The notes beneath the pieces were generated by a model that searched no databases, was not told the DNA's origin, and saw only the letters and a list, made by a program, of their open reading frames with translations. The position numbers and the translations under genes were made by a program. A DNA stretch of 11,657 nucleotides from Clavulina sp. PMI_390 (taxonomy: Eukaryota > Basidiomycota > Agaricomycetes > Cantharellales > Hydnaceae): the NCBI GenBank assembly GCA_015039315.1, contig WIDE01000195.1, positions 1 through 11,657 on the forward strand, given 5' to 3'. Of the stretch, positions 1 to 6,786 are shown piece by piece (the first letter of the stretch is position 1; every line of letters begins with the position of its first letter).

Positions 1-228
1 TCAAGGATACAGATGTGTGTAATGGCTGGGATACCATGAACAGGAATTCAGTTTTACAGTATCCTAGTCATTAAACACATCTGTATCCTTGAAAAAAAAA
101 CTCTCCAAAAATACTCTGACTATACATTACTGTATCCAAGGGTCAAATACCCTTGAGATAATTAGTATCAATTAAGGGTTTCTTGAAGGTATTTTTGCCT
201 AGGATATCAATCTTTCCAGGCCGTGTAT
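1..228. repeat. Right half of a foldback element (copy A)
   Basis: Positions 1-34 and 59-92 are inverted arms (TCAAGGATACAGATGTGT.. against ..ACACATCTGTATCCTTGA, about 31 of 34 pairing) around a 24-nt loop at 35-58. From 93 to about 228 the sequence matches the outer arm of the complete relative at 1003-1757: an ACTCTGACTATACATTA block, a GGGTCAAATACCCTTGAGATA block, and an end near AATCTTTCCAGGCCGTG. The other outer arm must lie upstream of the window. Relative to the complete copy it lacks about 60 bp near 140-145, between two similar internal motifs. It has no coding capacity and looks like a non-autonomous, MITE-like foldback. No target duplication can be read because the left end is missing. 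Confidence 0.75.
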
Positions 229-386
229 TGCTTGCTCCTTGTCACGCTGCCAGAAAGAGTTGCCAGAGAGAATGATTAATGGCACAGGAAACATAACATA
301 GAATATTGCCCTCACTCTATTTGTCTAAAACACATTGAGGAGTGATTTCACATATCAAGATTGCCTTGGTACACACCCACGTCTTC

Positions 387-528
387 TGAACTGGTTCAAA
401 CCTTGAGCCAGACCAAACCAAACCTGAACCCAGCCGGTGGGAACCTGAACCAAACTGAACCAAACCCATCAAATGGTTCAGGTTCAGGTTCAGAAAAATT
501 GTGGTCAGAACCAGACTGAACCAAACCT
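387..528. repeat. GGTTC/GAACC-rich simple repeat
   Basis: The stretch is built from variants of CTGAACC and its complement GGTTCAG. The plus-strand side runs as repeated AACCTGAACC, AACTGAACC and AACCAAACC. Near 470-490 the orientation flips to GGTTCAGGTTCAGGTTCAG, so part of it can pair with itself. Read on the minus strand it gives a Gly/Ser/Val/Phe-rich low-complexity peptide, which is a by-product of the repeat and not evidence for a gene. Degenerate repeats of this kind are, to my knowledge, common in agaricomycete genomes. Confidence 0.6.
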
Positions 529-540
529 TAGCATCACTAG

Positions 541-888
541 TCAATGCAGATGCAACACATTAGCTTTGGCAAGTGCTATGGCCAAGAACAGGGAGGCTAG
601 AGTGCCAAAAACCAAGGTCTTGGGCACTTGGGTCAGGAGAAGTCTGTCAATTTCAGTTGCTGGAGCAGTAAATGTATGGTGATCATGCCACATGTGATGC
701 ATGAGTGTGAACCCAACAAACAATAAGGCCTCTTCAAGTGCAGCTTCAAGCTGAGTAGGAGAGATACTATGTATGGGAATATGGGCACACTGACCTGCAT
801 GTAGTGAAAGCCAAGGTGGAGAGGAGAGTGGCCCAGCAGTTTTCAGTGAGATTAATGGCTTGACAAAGCTCTTGAAAACACTTGACAT
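541..888 (-). CDS. Unrecognised ORF, 115 codons (weak)
   Basis: An ATG-to-stop frame of 115 codons on the minus strand. Its C-terminal third has a hydrophobic run (LVFGTLASLFLAIALAKA) that could be a membrane helix, and the middle is His-rich (LMHHMWHDHHTF). I recognise no family. It lies between transposable-element copies and next to a simple repeat, and no splice-linked exon joins it. It could be a fragment of an old gene, a piece of a transposon, or chance. Confidence 0.15.
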   Translation of the reverse strand: MSSVFKSFVKPLISLKTAGPLSSPPWLSLHAGQCAHIPIHSISPTQLEAALEEALLFVGFTLMHHMWHDHHTFTAPATEIDRLLLTQVPKTLVFGTLASLFLAIALAKANVLHLH

Positions 889-1002
889 GCAAAGGGTCCA
901 TTGGAGAGTGCAAGATAATGGTCTACTTGTCTAGAAGTTGGGTTTGAGGAATGTCCAGGTACCACAGCATGCAGTTAGTTACATGACAGGACATCACGGC
1001 AT

Positions 1003-1757
1003 TGGCACAGCCTGGAAAGATTGCTATCCTAGGCAAAAATACTATCAAGAAACCCTTGATTGATACTAAGTATCTCAAGGGTATTTGACCCTTGGATATA
1101 GTAATGTATAATGACAGTATTTGCAAAAACATGTTGACAAGTTTCTGAGCCCTGGATACACTAATCTATAGTCAGACAATTTTAAAAGATTATTTTTTCC
1201 AAAGATACAGATGTGTTTAATAGGGGGTTTCAGGATAGCATAAAGCAGCCTGTAAACTTTTTCTAAACTTGGTGTAAACTTTCTCTAAAACTTTTCCAAA
1301 CTTTTTCTCAAACTGGCCATGTTTAGGTTTTTCTTTGCACCCAACTTAGAGCTCCAGGGCTCTAAGTTCAGTCTAAAGCTGGTGTTAACTTTTTGTAGAC
1401 CAAAAACCCCTCAGGGACTGAATAGACAAGAGTTTACAAAAAGTCTAGGAAAAGTTTACAATGCACTTTATCCTATGATGAAACCCCCTAATGACTGGGA
1501 TACTGTAAAACTGAATTCCTGTTCATGGTATCCTAGTCATTATACACATCTGTATCCTTCAAAAAAATACTATATAAAAGTACTCTGACTATACATTAGT
1601 GTATCCAGGGCTCAAACACTTGTTAACATATTTTTTCAAATACTGACATTTTATACATTACTATATCTGAGGGTCAAATACCCTTGAGATACTTAGTATC
1701 AATCAAGGGTTTCTTGAAGGTATTTTTGCCCAGGATATCAATCTTCTGAGGCTGTGT
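1003..1757. mobile_element. Complete foldback element with a nested insertion
   Basis: The left arm (about 1003-1221, continuing at 1490-1503 after the insertion) is the inverted counterpart of the right arm (about 1528-1757), around a 24-nt loop at 1504-1527. Shared arm motifs include AAACCCTTGATTGATACTAAG on the left against CTTAGTATCAATCAAGGGTTT on the right, and CAGCCT against AGGCTG at the ends. Without the nested 268-bp insert the element is about 490 bp and almost entirely palindromic. It has no transposase, so any movement would need enzymes supplied in trans. Target duplications at the outer ends could not be read confidently (left flank ..GGCATTGG, right flank TGGCCTCT..). The copy at 1-228 belongs to the same family. 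Confidence 0.75.
1222..1489. mobile_element. Foldback MITE nested in the 1003-1757 element
   Basis: The 268-bp insert begins AGGGGGTTTCA and ends TGAAACCCCCT, a perfect 11-bp terminal inverted repeat that extends imperfectly to about 24 bp. It is flanked by AAT on both sides (1219-1221 and 1490-1492); because of local AT sequence the duplication could also be read as TAA or TAAT. Removing the insert plus one AAT restores TTTAATGACT, which is what the uninterrupted arm of copy A reads (complement of 66-75). The midpoint of the insert coincides with a perfect hairpin, AACTTAGAGC / GCTCTAAGTT at 1343-1368, so this element is itself a foldback. It carries short repeats of the form TGTAAACTTTTTCTAAACTT and no coding capacity. 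A TAA reading would point to PIF/Harbinger mobilisation, but that is not proven. Confidence 0.75.
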
Positions 1758-2099
1758 GGCCTCTACAGTGATCCAAGCACATGAGCAATAATTGCAGATA
1801 AATCCAGTTAGTAGCAAGCTCAGACTGGTTGCAGTTATTGCAACAGATGTGGAACCCATATCTGCTGCTGCAGAATGGCATGCATCAGTAGCAGCAGCAA
1901 GCACCAAGTCCCCAACTGAGTACCTGCCTCTCAGCCACTTGAGGCCAACATTGAATTTGTGCCTGCAACTAGTGTACCCATATGAGTAACCTATATCTTG
2001 CGTCTGGATCTCCCTCTTGACTCATTGTGTCCGTTAAGGATGTCATAATTCTCCATCAATTTTTCACTTTTGGTGTGCCGCACAAAATTACAACCTTAA
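1758..2099. other. Intergenic DNA, no gene recognised
   Basis: Between the foldback element and the MITE at 2100. Short open frames occur on both strands (for example 1792-1989 plus, Ala/Ser-rich because of CAGCAG-like triplets near 1860-1900). They lack recognisable motifs and shadow each other. The last bases, 2097-2099 TAA, are the left target-site copy of the next element. Confidence 0.45.
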
Positions 2100-2439
2100 G
2101 GCCGTGTTCTGATACGTGGAATGAAATTTCATTCCCACCATTCCCCCATTCAAATTTCATTCCCACCATTCCCCCATTCAAATTTTGTTCCCGCCATTCC
2201 CACTGGGAATGGTTTGGTTTCATTCCCTTGGACTTGATGACTCGGTGTTCGCAAACAAGGTGGAATGATCGATTCCATTCCCTGATTCTTACGTAATCAA
2301 TTGCTCTTTGAATGCATTCGAGCTCGCCAAATCAATTGGGAATGGAAACGTCGGGAATGGGTTCGTGGAAATATTTTTGGAATGCTTTCAAAACCATTCC
2401 ATGGGAATGAGATTTCATTCCAAGCATCAGAACACGGCC
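2100..2439. mobile_element. Harbinger/Tourist-like MITE, 340 bp, TAA target duplication
   Basis: The element begins GGCCGTGTTCTGAT and ends ATCAGAACACGGCC, with inverted similarity reaching about 45 bp inward (GGAATGAAATTTCATTCC on the left, GGAATGAGATTTCATTCC on the right). TAA lies directly outside both ends (2097-2099 and 2440-2442), giving a 3-bp TAA duplication. GG(G/C)C-starting termini with a TAA/TTA duplication are the hallmark of PIF/Harbinger-mobilised MITEs, and this attribution is from general knowledge. The interior is rich in GGAATGG/CCATTCC on both halves, so much of it can fold. It encodes no transposase. Confidence 0.85.
2127..2203 (+). repeat. 28-bp tandem repeat inside the MITE
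   Basis: Two identical 28-bp units (2127-2154 and 2155-2182) of the form TTTCATTCCCACCATTCCCC followed by CATTCAAA are followed by a diverged partial third unit (2183-2203). The units sit just inside the left terminal repeat and probably arose by replication slippage in the pyrimidine-rich strand. Confidence 0.8.
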
Positions 2440-2533
2440 TAATTACATCTCTCCGCTATGAACAAATTTGTATGGTGGAACATATGATGATGAAGTTTTG
2501 TTGAAAACTTCAGCATACAGAAGAGCCGCTTTG

Positions 2534-2672
2534 TATGGCAAACCTAGTGTCTCATAAATCAATATGTAATCACTTGAAATATATTGTACGCTTCACGATA
2601 TTATATATGGCAAATATAGCGTTTCATAAGTCAATGTGTAATATATTGTACGCTTCACAATATATATAGTGT
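2534..2672 (+). repeat. Diverged ~70-bp tandem duplication
   Basis: Two head-to-tail copies start with TATGGCAAA at 2534 and 2606. Both continue through CTCATAA/TTCATAA, TCAAT(A/G)TGTAAT and ATATATTGTACGCTTCAC. The first copy has about 12 extra bases (CACTTGAA region). The second copy forms the outer end of the large inverted repeat's left arm, while the first lies outside it. The right arm outer end (3549) has only one copy. Confidence 0.65.
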
Positions 2673-3549
2673 CTTTTCCGTCATATATAATTGTTTTTCC
2701 TCATAAATATATGATGGATGGGCCGAGGATAGGTATCTCCGCAACAACCCCATTAGCGTGCATGCTGCCAGATGGGGCCTGCTCGCCGCCTATTCACTTG
2801 GCGCAGGGCTCATTATATTGAATCACTTGGTCTCACGGCTCCGTCACTGTGGCTCACGGTGCAGATCACTGCCGTTTGCGTCCTCAATGGCATTCATGAG
2901 AGCGGCCGTTGTTCTCTACCCCTCGATTTGTCCGTTTTTACCCCTCCATCCCGCATATAAGACGAGAGTACCTAGCACAAAGACAAAAAACTATATTCCC
3001 TTTATGAATGTAAAGCACAATGATGAAGGTCCAGGGTATAAATCTTAAGTACAGCTACTAAAAATGGCTGGAGCGCATCTGCAATAAGGACTAGTGCCTG
3101 TGATTGAGCTAGGCTAGGATGGCATGGGAAGGACAAGAAGCAATTGATGGGATAAGAAAAACAGGAAAACCCGCCCAAGTTCACCGGGTGGGATTGAGTG
3201 ATTGGGCAAAAGGTGGAAAAATCGACGGATCGAGGGCAGAGAACGACGGCCGCACTCATGAATGCCATTGAGGACGCGAACGGCAGTGATCTGCACCGTG
3301 AGCCACAGTGACGGAGCCGTGAGACCAAGTGATTCAATATAATGAGCCCTGCGCCAAGTGAATAGGCGGCGAGCAGGCCCCATTTGGCAGCCTGCACGCT
3401 AATGGGGCTGTTGCAGAGATGCCTATCCTCGGCCCATCCATCATATATTTATGAGGAAAAACAATTATATATGACGGAAAAGACACTATATATATCATGA
3501 AGCGTACAATATATTACACATTGACTTATGAGACGCTATATCTGCCATA
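2606..3549. repeat. Large inverted repeat, ~340-bp arms, ~260-bp spacer
   Basis: The left arm, about 2606-2947, is the reverse complement of the right arm, about 3211-3549. Positions 2772-2876 match the opposite arm without a mismatch, and outside that run differences are scattered substitutions. Similarity fades toward the spacer, around CCCTCGAT..GTC..TTTTT. The outer parts are AT-rich (TATATA tracts), the inner parts GC-rich. The spacer carries two TATA-like strings (CATATAAGAC near 2954, GTATAAATC near 3039) but no gene. Both arms are open in the same frame for about 55 codons simply because they are copies of each other; I do not treat these as genes. It could be a foldback transposon or an inverted segmental duplication. 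No target duplication was identified. Confidence 0.85.
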
Positions 3550-4690
3550 GGCTGCATTCAAGTGCTCAATGGCTTTCTCCGCTATATGCGCCAAGCATCA
3601 AGAGCTATTGGTTTCCAGGCAGCGATCGTCAATGAATATGCGTGTTAGTGCAAAGGAGCCTAATCATCTCGCCCGCATGCAAATCATAGACCGCCGGGAA
3701 TAATATTCTGTAGTGCGCTGCTCGTCTCAAGCCTCGCTCTTAGTGAATTGCGTCTTCCACTTTTCTTGGCTAGCACTCTTGGCTCTCTTGTGCAACGGAA
3801 AACGTTGTGGGTTGCACTTGCCAAGATAACTAGCTATAAGCTCGCGGTAATCAGCATCGCTACTAGTACTGGTATTGCGGGGTGAGATATGGAAGTTTCC
3901 TGATGAAACATGTACTGGGTTGAAGCGGAAATCCGATTGTCCGAAGGAACGCTGTTCAGCTTAATTTGTGAGCTCTCCAGGTCTCATAACCTGGGGCCAG
4001 GCTCCCAGGAACCTGAGCTCAATCGACGGAACTCGCCCACGCCTCGACCCATCTGTGGCGCCATAGAAATAGACCTCCAGAGGGTGTTGGACGATAGTAC
4101 AATTACTTGCATTGCTCTAGGATAATACCCACTTCCACCTCAATCACTTCATAGACACCACAAAGAATTCTAGTGTAGTTCATCTGTTGCAGGACGCAAC
4201 CCGTCTCATTTGATTAGTCCGATTTAGGTAGTTCTTCTTCTGCATTTCCATTCTCTGTCACCTGGCTATCCGCCAGCTGACTTTCTTTGAGTTTCCCATC
4301 TCTCTCGTCATACTCCTGTATATTAGTCCGTTCGTGAGGGTTTCCCTTCCTCACTGAATCAACCAGGTGTATCCTTGGTTTTCCCCCTCGTATTTCTAGC
4401 CTCCAAATCATATCTTTCTCTCTATTTATTACGTTTGTTGAGCCCTTCCGGGATTCCGTTCCCATCATCACGGAGTTTCCTCTGTGCATCCGTGCCAGCC
4501 CCGTTACATCATCCCCAACTACCGTCATACCAGGTGTTTGGCTGGAGGGAATCCGTTGTCATTATGAAATACAGGTACTACTATCCATATACATTCAATT
4601 GATGTCTTGTGATGAATGATGAATGAGTCCAAGCGATGATACAGGGTGGATGGATGTAATTGGAGGTTGGGAGGATGTTGGAGAGCACGA
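3550..4690. other. Long stretch without a confident gene
   Basis: No spliceable gene, complete tRNA or transposon terminus could be supported here. The region has mixed composition. A small CAACG/CGTTG hairpin lies at 3793-3807. A tRNA-like string near 3958-4005 was rejected because its anticodon loop has the wrong size. A 104-codon minus-strand open frame (4528 down to 4214) is listed separately. The right end includes the 3' flank of the minus-strand gene whose stop codon is at 4693-4691. Confidence 0.5.
4214..4528 (-). CDS. Unrecognised charged ORF, 104 codons (weak)
   Basis: An ATG-to-TAA minus-strand frame that starts about 160 bp downstream of the stop of the CsbD-like gene on the same strand. 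The predicted product is hydrophilic and rich in Arg, Lys, Glu, Asp, Asn and Gly, with an acidic end (NAEEELPKSD). It has no hydrophobic core, signal peptide or motif I know. Codon use is unbiased, unlike the C-ending codons of its neighbour. It may be a chance frame or part of the neighbour's 3' untranslated region. Confidence 0.2.
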   Translation of the reverse strand: MTVVGDDVTGLARMHRGNSVMMGTESRKGSTNVINREKDMIWRLEIRGGKPRIHLVDSVRKGNPHERTNIQEYDERDGKLKESQLADSQVTENGNAEEELPKSD

Positions 4691-5686
4691 TTACGCATTC
4701 GAGTACGTGCCAGTCTGTGAAGATACAAGTTGCGACGTCAATGAACGGTTCATGGCGAGGCAAAGAATGAAAACAGACCTTGAGCTCACGACCTTGCTCG
4801 ACCTTGGCCTGGTTACCAGTCATCTTTCCGACCATCTGGTCCATTGTGCCTAAAGCGAGACAAACACGAGTTGAGGATAGAATCACGCAGCAGTAAAACA
4901 TTCAACGTACCTTTGACCTTCTGGCCCATGGTAGGCTTGTGGCCCGTTTGATTCTCATTGTCGAAATTGTCGTTGTCGTAGTTGCCAGTGCCTGACTGGG
5001 TAGAGTCGTCAAACTCGTTGCGCATGCCAGTGTTGCCCGCATTGAAGTTGTCGCCACGTCCATGCGCTCCACGACCTCCACCAGCGCCGAACGCATCATC
5101 AGGGTGGCTACCAAAGTCGTCATTGTGGCGGCCGCCCGTACCAGCACCCATCGAGGAACCAGTGGTGTTATCCATCATAGGGTCGTTCGAGCCGTCGAAG
5201 CCTCCGCCGTAGTCGCCAGAGGTAGGCTCGCGAGTGTTGTTGTTGTTGAAGTTACGGCTGTTGTCGTTGAAGTTGCCGCCGCCGACACCCATGCCCATGC
5301 CGGTGCCCATACCGGTGCCGCCACCGCTGTTGAAGCCAGTGCCGGTGTTGGTGGTGTTGAACTCGGCGTCGGCGGTAGGGTTCTGGCCACTGCCAAAGGT
5401 ATCGGTGTTACTGAGGATGGGATGAAAGGGGGTTGGGGAGCTGTTAGTGGAGAGAGAGACAGGCCATCACGTTGAGTGGAAGCGCGTACCCGAACTCGTC
5501 ATTCATACCCATTCCACGACCGGTGCGACTGCTGTTGCTCATGTCCATGTTGGTGTCATCTACTAAAAGGGCCGTAACGGGTTAGGAGCGAAGCAGAAAA
5601 TAAGGACGGGGTGGAATACCTCGTCCAGAGCTGTAATCGGCGGCGCCGCGAGTGCCAAACCGGTCGTGGTTCTCAAAGCCGGACAT
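4691..5686 (-). CDS. Disordered N/G/D-rich protein with CsbD-like C-terminal tail
   Basis: A five-exon gene with exons 5686-5620, 5559-5490, 5410-4911, 4849-4779 and 4714-4691, joined by introns of 60, 79, 61 and 64 nt, all GT..AG. The spliced frame is exactly 243 codons plus TAA. The start ATG (MSGFENHDRFGTRG..) lies about 95 nt downstream of a TATA box; an in-frame upstream ATG at 5845 lies beyond the TATA box and was rejected. About residues 20-200 are low complexity, rich in Gly, Asn, Asp, Thr and Met (GMGTGMGMGVGGG; FNDNSRNFNNNN), with no signal peptide or membrane segment, so probably intrinsically disordered and intracellular. The end (KPTMGQKVKGTMDQMVGKMT, then GNQAKVEQGRELKTG) resembles the CsbD-like repeat found in bacterial and fungal stress proteins. 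Known fungal relatives are small stress-associated proteins of unclear biochemistry. The role here is inferred from that tail. The gene appears intact. Confidence 0.8.
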
Positions 5687-6786
5687 GATGATAAGATGCA
5701 AAGTGTAGGAGGTTGGATATGTGTGGTGTAGTTGAGGTGAAGAATGGGATGAGGGTATACAGAGCGGAAAAGGCACGATACTTATATGCCTAGTCCAATG
5801 CAGGCAGTGAGTGACGAGCCTATGACATAGTCCAGAAACACTCAAGCTGAGCTCACCTTGCGATCATCCACTTAGCAGAAATTATTACAGCCACGTGAGA
5901 ACCCTCGCAGTGGGTGTGATGGCAAATGTTAACTTATATGCCAAGCGCACAAGTTCCATATCAACATTGGTGTGAACCGGAGATATGACGCACAAAGAGA
6001 TAGGCAAGACACGTACACTTCACAGCGTTGCTACCACGGAAGGCCGAAATTGGAGCAAGAAATCCCTGATACGTAGGGGTGGAGACGTGTTTTCAGTTGC
6101 TCGTCATAACTGGGAGCCTCGATGACGCAGGAGTGGCGGTCGCAAAAAATTAGAGAGGCCCGATGGCGAACGTGACCCATCCATCCGGGACAGTGCTATT
6201 TCCTCGAACGTTGCCTAAAAGCAGTCTGAAAATGGAGATCTCGAACGATGGGGATAACTGTTGTGGGTGGATTGTTTATAATAGGAGCCGTGTAGAACGG
6301 TACAGTGGGAAATTTGACGGTATGTTCTTGGTACGAAAGAGGGAGAGACAGAGCTGCAAGCAGACACCCCAAGTGCAGATAGTTGTAGAGAGTTGTTATG
6401 GTGTGCTGGCTCCCGCTTTGCGCGTTGCCCTCGGTGTCGACAGATATCCCGACGCATGAGTTTTGTGAGAACTCAGCAGCTGGTCAGGACTTCCCACATG
6501 CCCCAGCTCACCTACCGTATCACCCACGTCCTTCCCTCTTTGTCCAAAATAGATGCGCCCTTCCATCCTGTAGGAGCGAGTAGCCAATGTTGAGAGCCTG
6601 GCTGCTTGCCAAGCGGTCGTTTGGAACTGCCCGCGGGTGACTTTGAGCCGATCAAACCAGACTCACTGGCTGAAGCACCCTTTCGCCCCGTTATCTCACT
6701 GTCTTCTCGCGCTTGCTCAACAAGATAACGACGGGTTGCAATCTGATGTATGATTCTGGGATCCACTCGAATTCTGCCCGTGCAAT
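5687..6786. other. Divergent intergenic region
   Basis: About 1.1 kb between the start codons of the CsbD-like gene (leftward) and the GH17 gene (rightward), so it must hold both promoters. Visible candidate sites are a TATA box and inverted CCAAT box for the left gene, a CACGTG palindrome at 5892-5897 and an AGGGG motif at 6075-6079. AGGGG is the core of the fungal stress response element in yeasts; its function here is unproven. A 98-codon plus frame (6163-6459) exists but has no recognisable domain and a poor start context. No TATA box was found close to the GH17 start. Confidence 0.5.
5781..5799 (-). promoter_or_regulatory. TATA box and inverted CCAAT box of the CsbD-like gene
   Basis: On the minus strand GCATATAAG puts TATAAG at 5786-5781, about 95 nt upstream of the ATG at 5686, which leaves room for a 5' untranslated region of about 60-70 nt. 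CCAAT on the plus strand at 5795-5799 lies immediately upstream. The position supports the chosen start codon over the upstream in-frame ATG. Confidence 0.55.

Larger units (their letters stand above)
229..1002. other. Spacer between two foldback copies, no confident gene
   Basis: This 774-bp stretch separates the right end of copy A from the left end of the 1003-1757 element. It contains a GGTTC/GAACC-rich simple repeat (387-528) and a 115-codon minus-strand open frame (888 down to 541), both listed separately. I see no intron-bearing gene, tRNA or promoter in the rest. Confidence 0.5.

Noticed and set aside
2758..3397. Similar proteins predicted on both strands (..WGLLAAYSLGAGLIILNHL..)
   Set aside because: They are the same inverted-repeat arm read twice; the frames end at different places in the spacer and resemble no family.
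3791..3816. Small hairpin CAACG-GAAAA-CGTTG
   Set aside because: A five-pair stem is expected by chance in this length of sequence and no gene end lies beside it.
3950..4020. tRNA-Met-like string (D-arm-like AGCTTAATTTGTGAGCT and CCAGGTCTCATAACCTGG)
   Set aside because: The putative anticodon stem-loop folds as 6+6+6 or with an 8-nt loop, there is no proper B box or T arm, and no acceptor stem pairs. At most it is a degenerate tRNA-derived fragment.
4813..5475. Several long frames on both strands over the CsbD-like gene
   Set aside because: They are shadows of its Gly/Asn/Asp-rich repeats; only one frame has consistent splice phases and a recognisable C-terminus.
5582..5845. Longer start for the CsbD-like gene at the in-frame upstream ATG 5845
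   Set aside because: The TATA box lies downstream of that ATG, so it would not be in the transcript; the added residues are low-complexity promoter sequence.
6163..6459. 98-codon plus-strand frame
   Set aside because: Unrecognised product, weak start context, inside the divergent promoter region, no splice partners.
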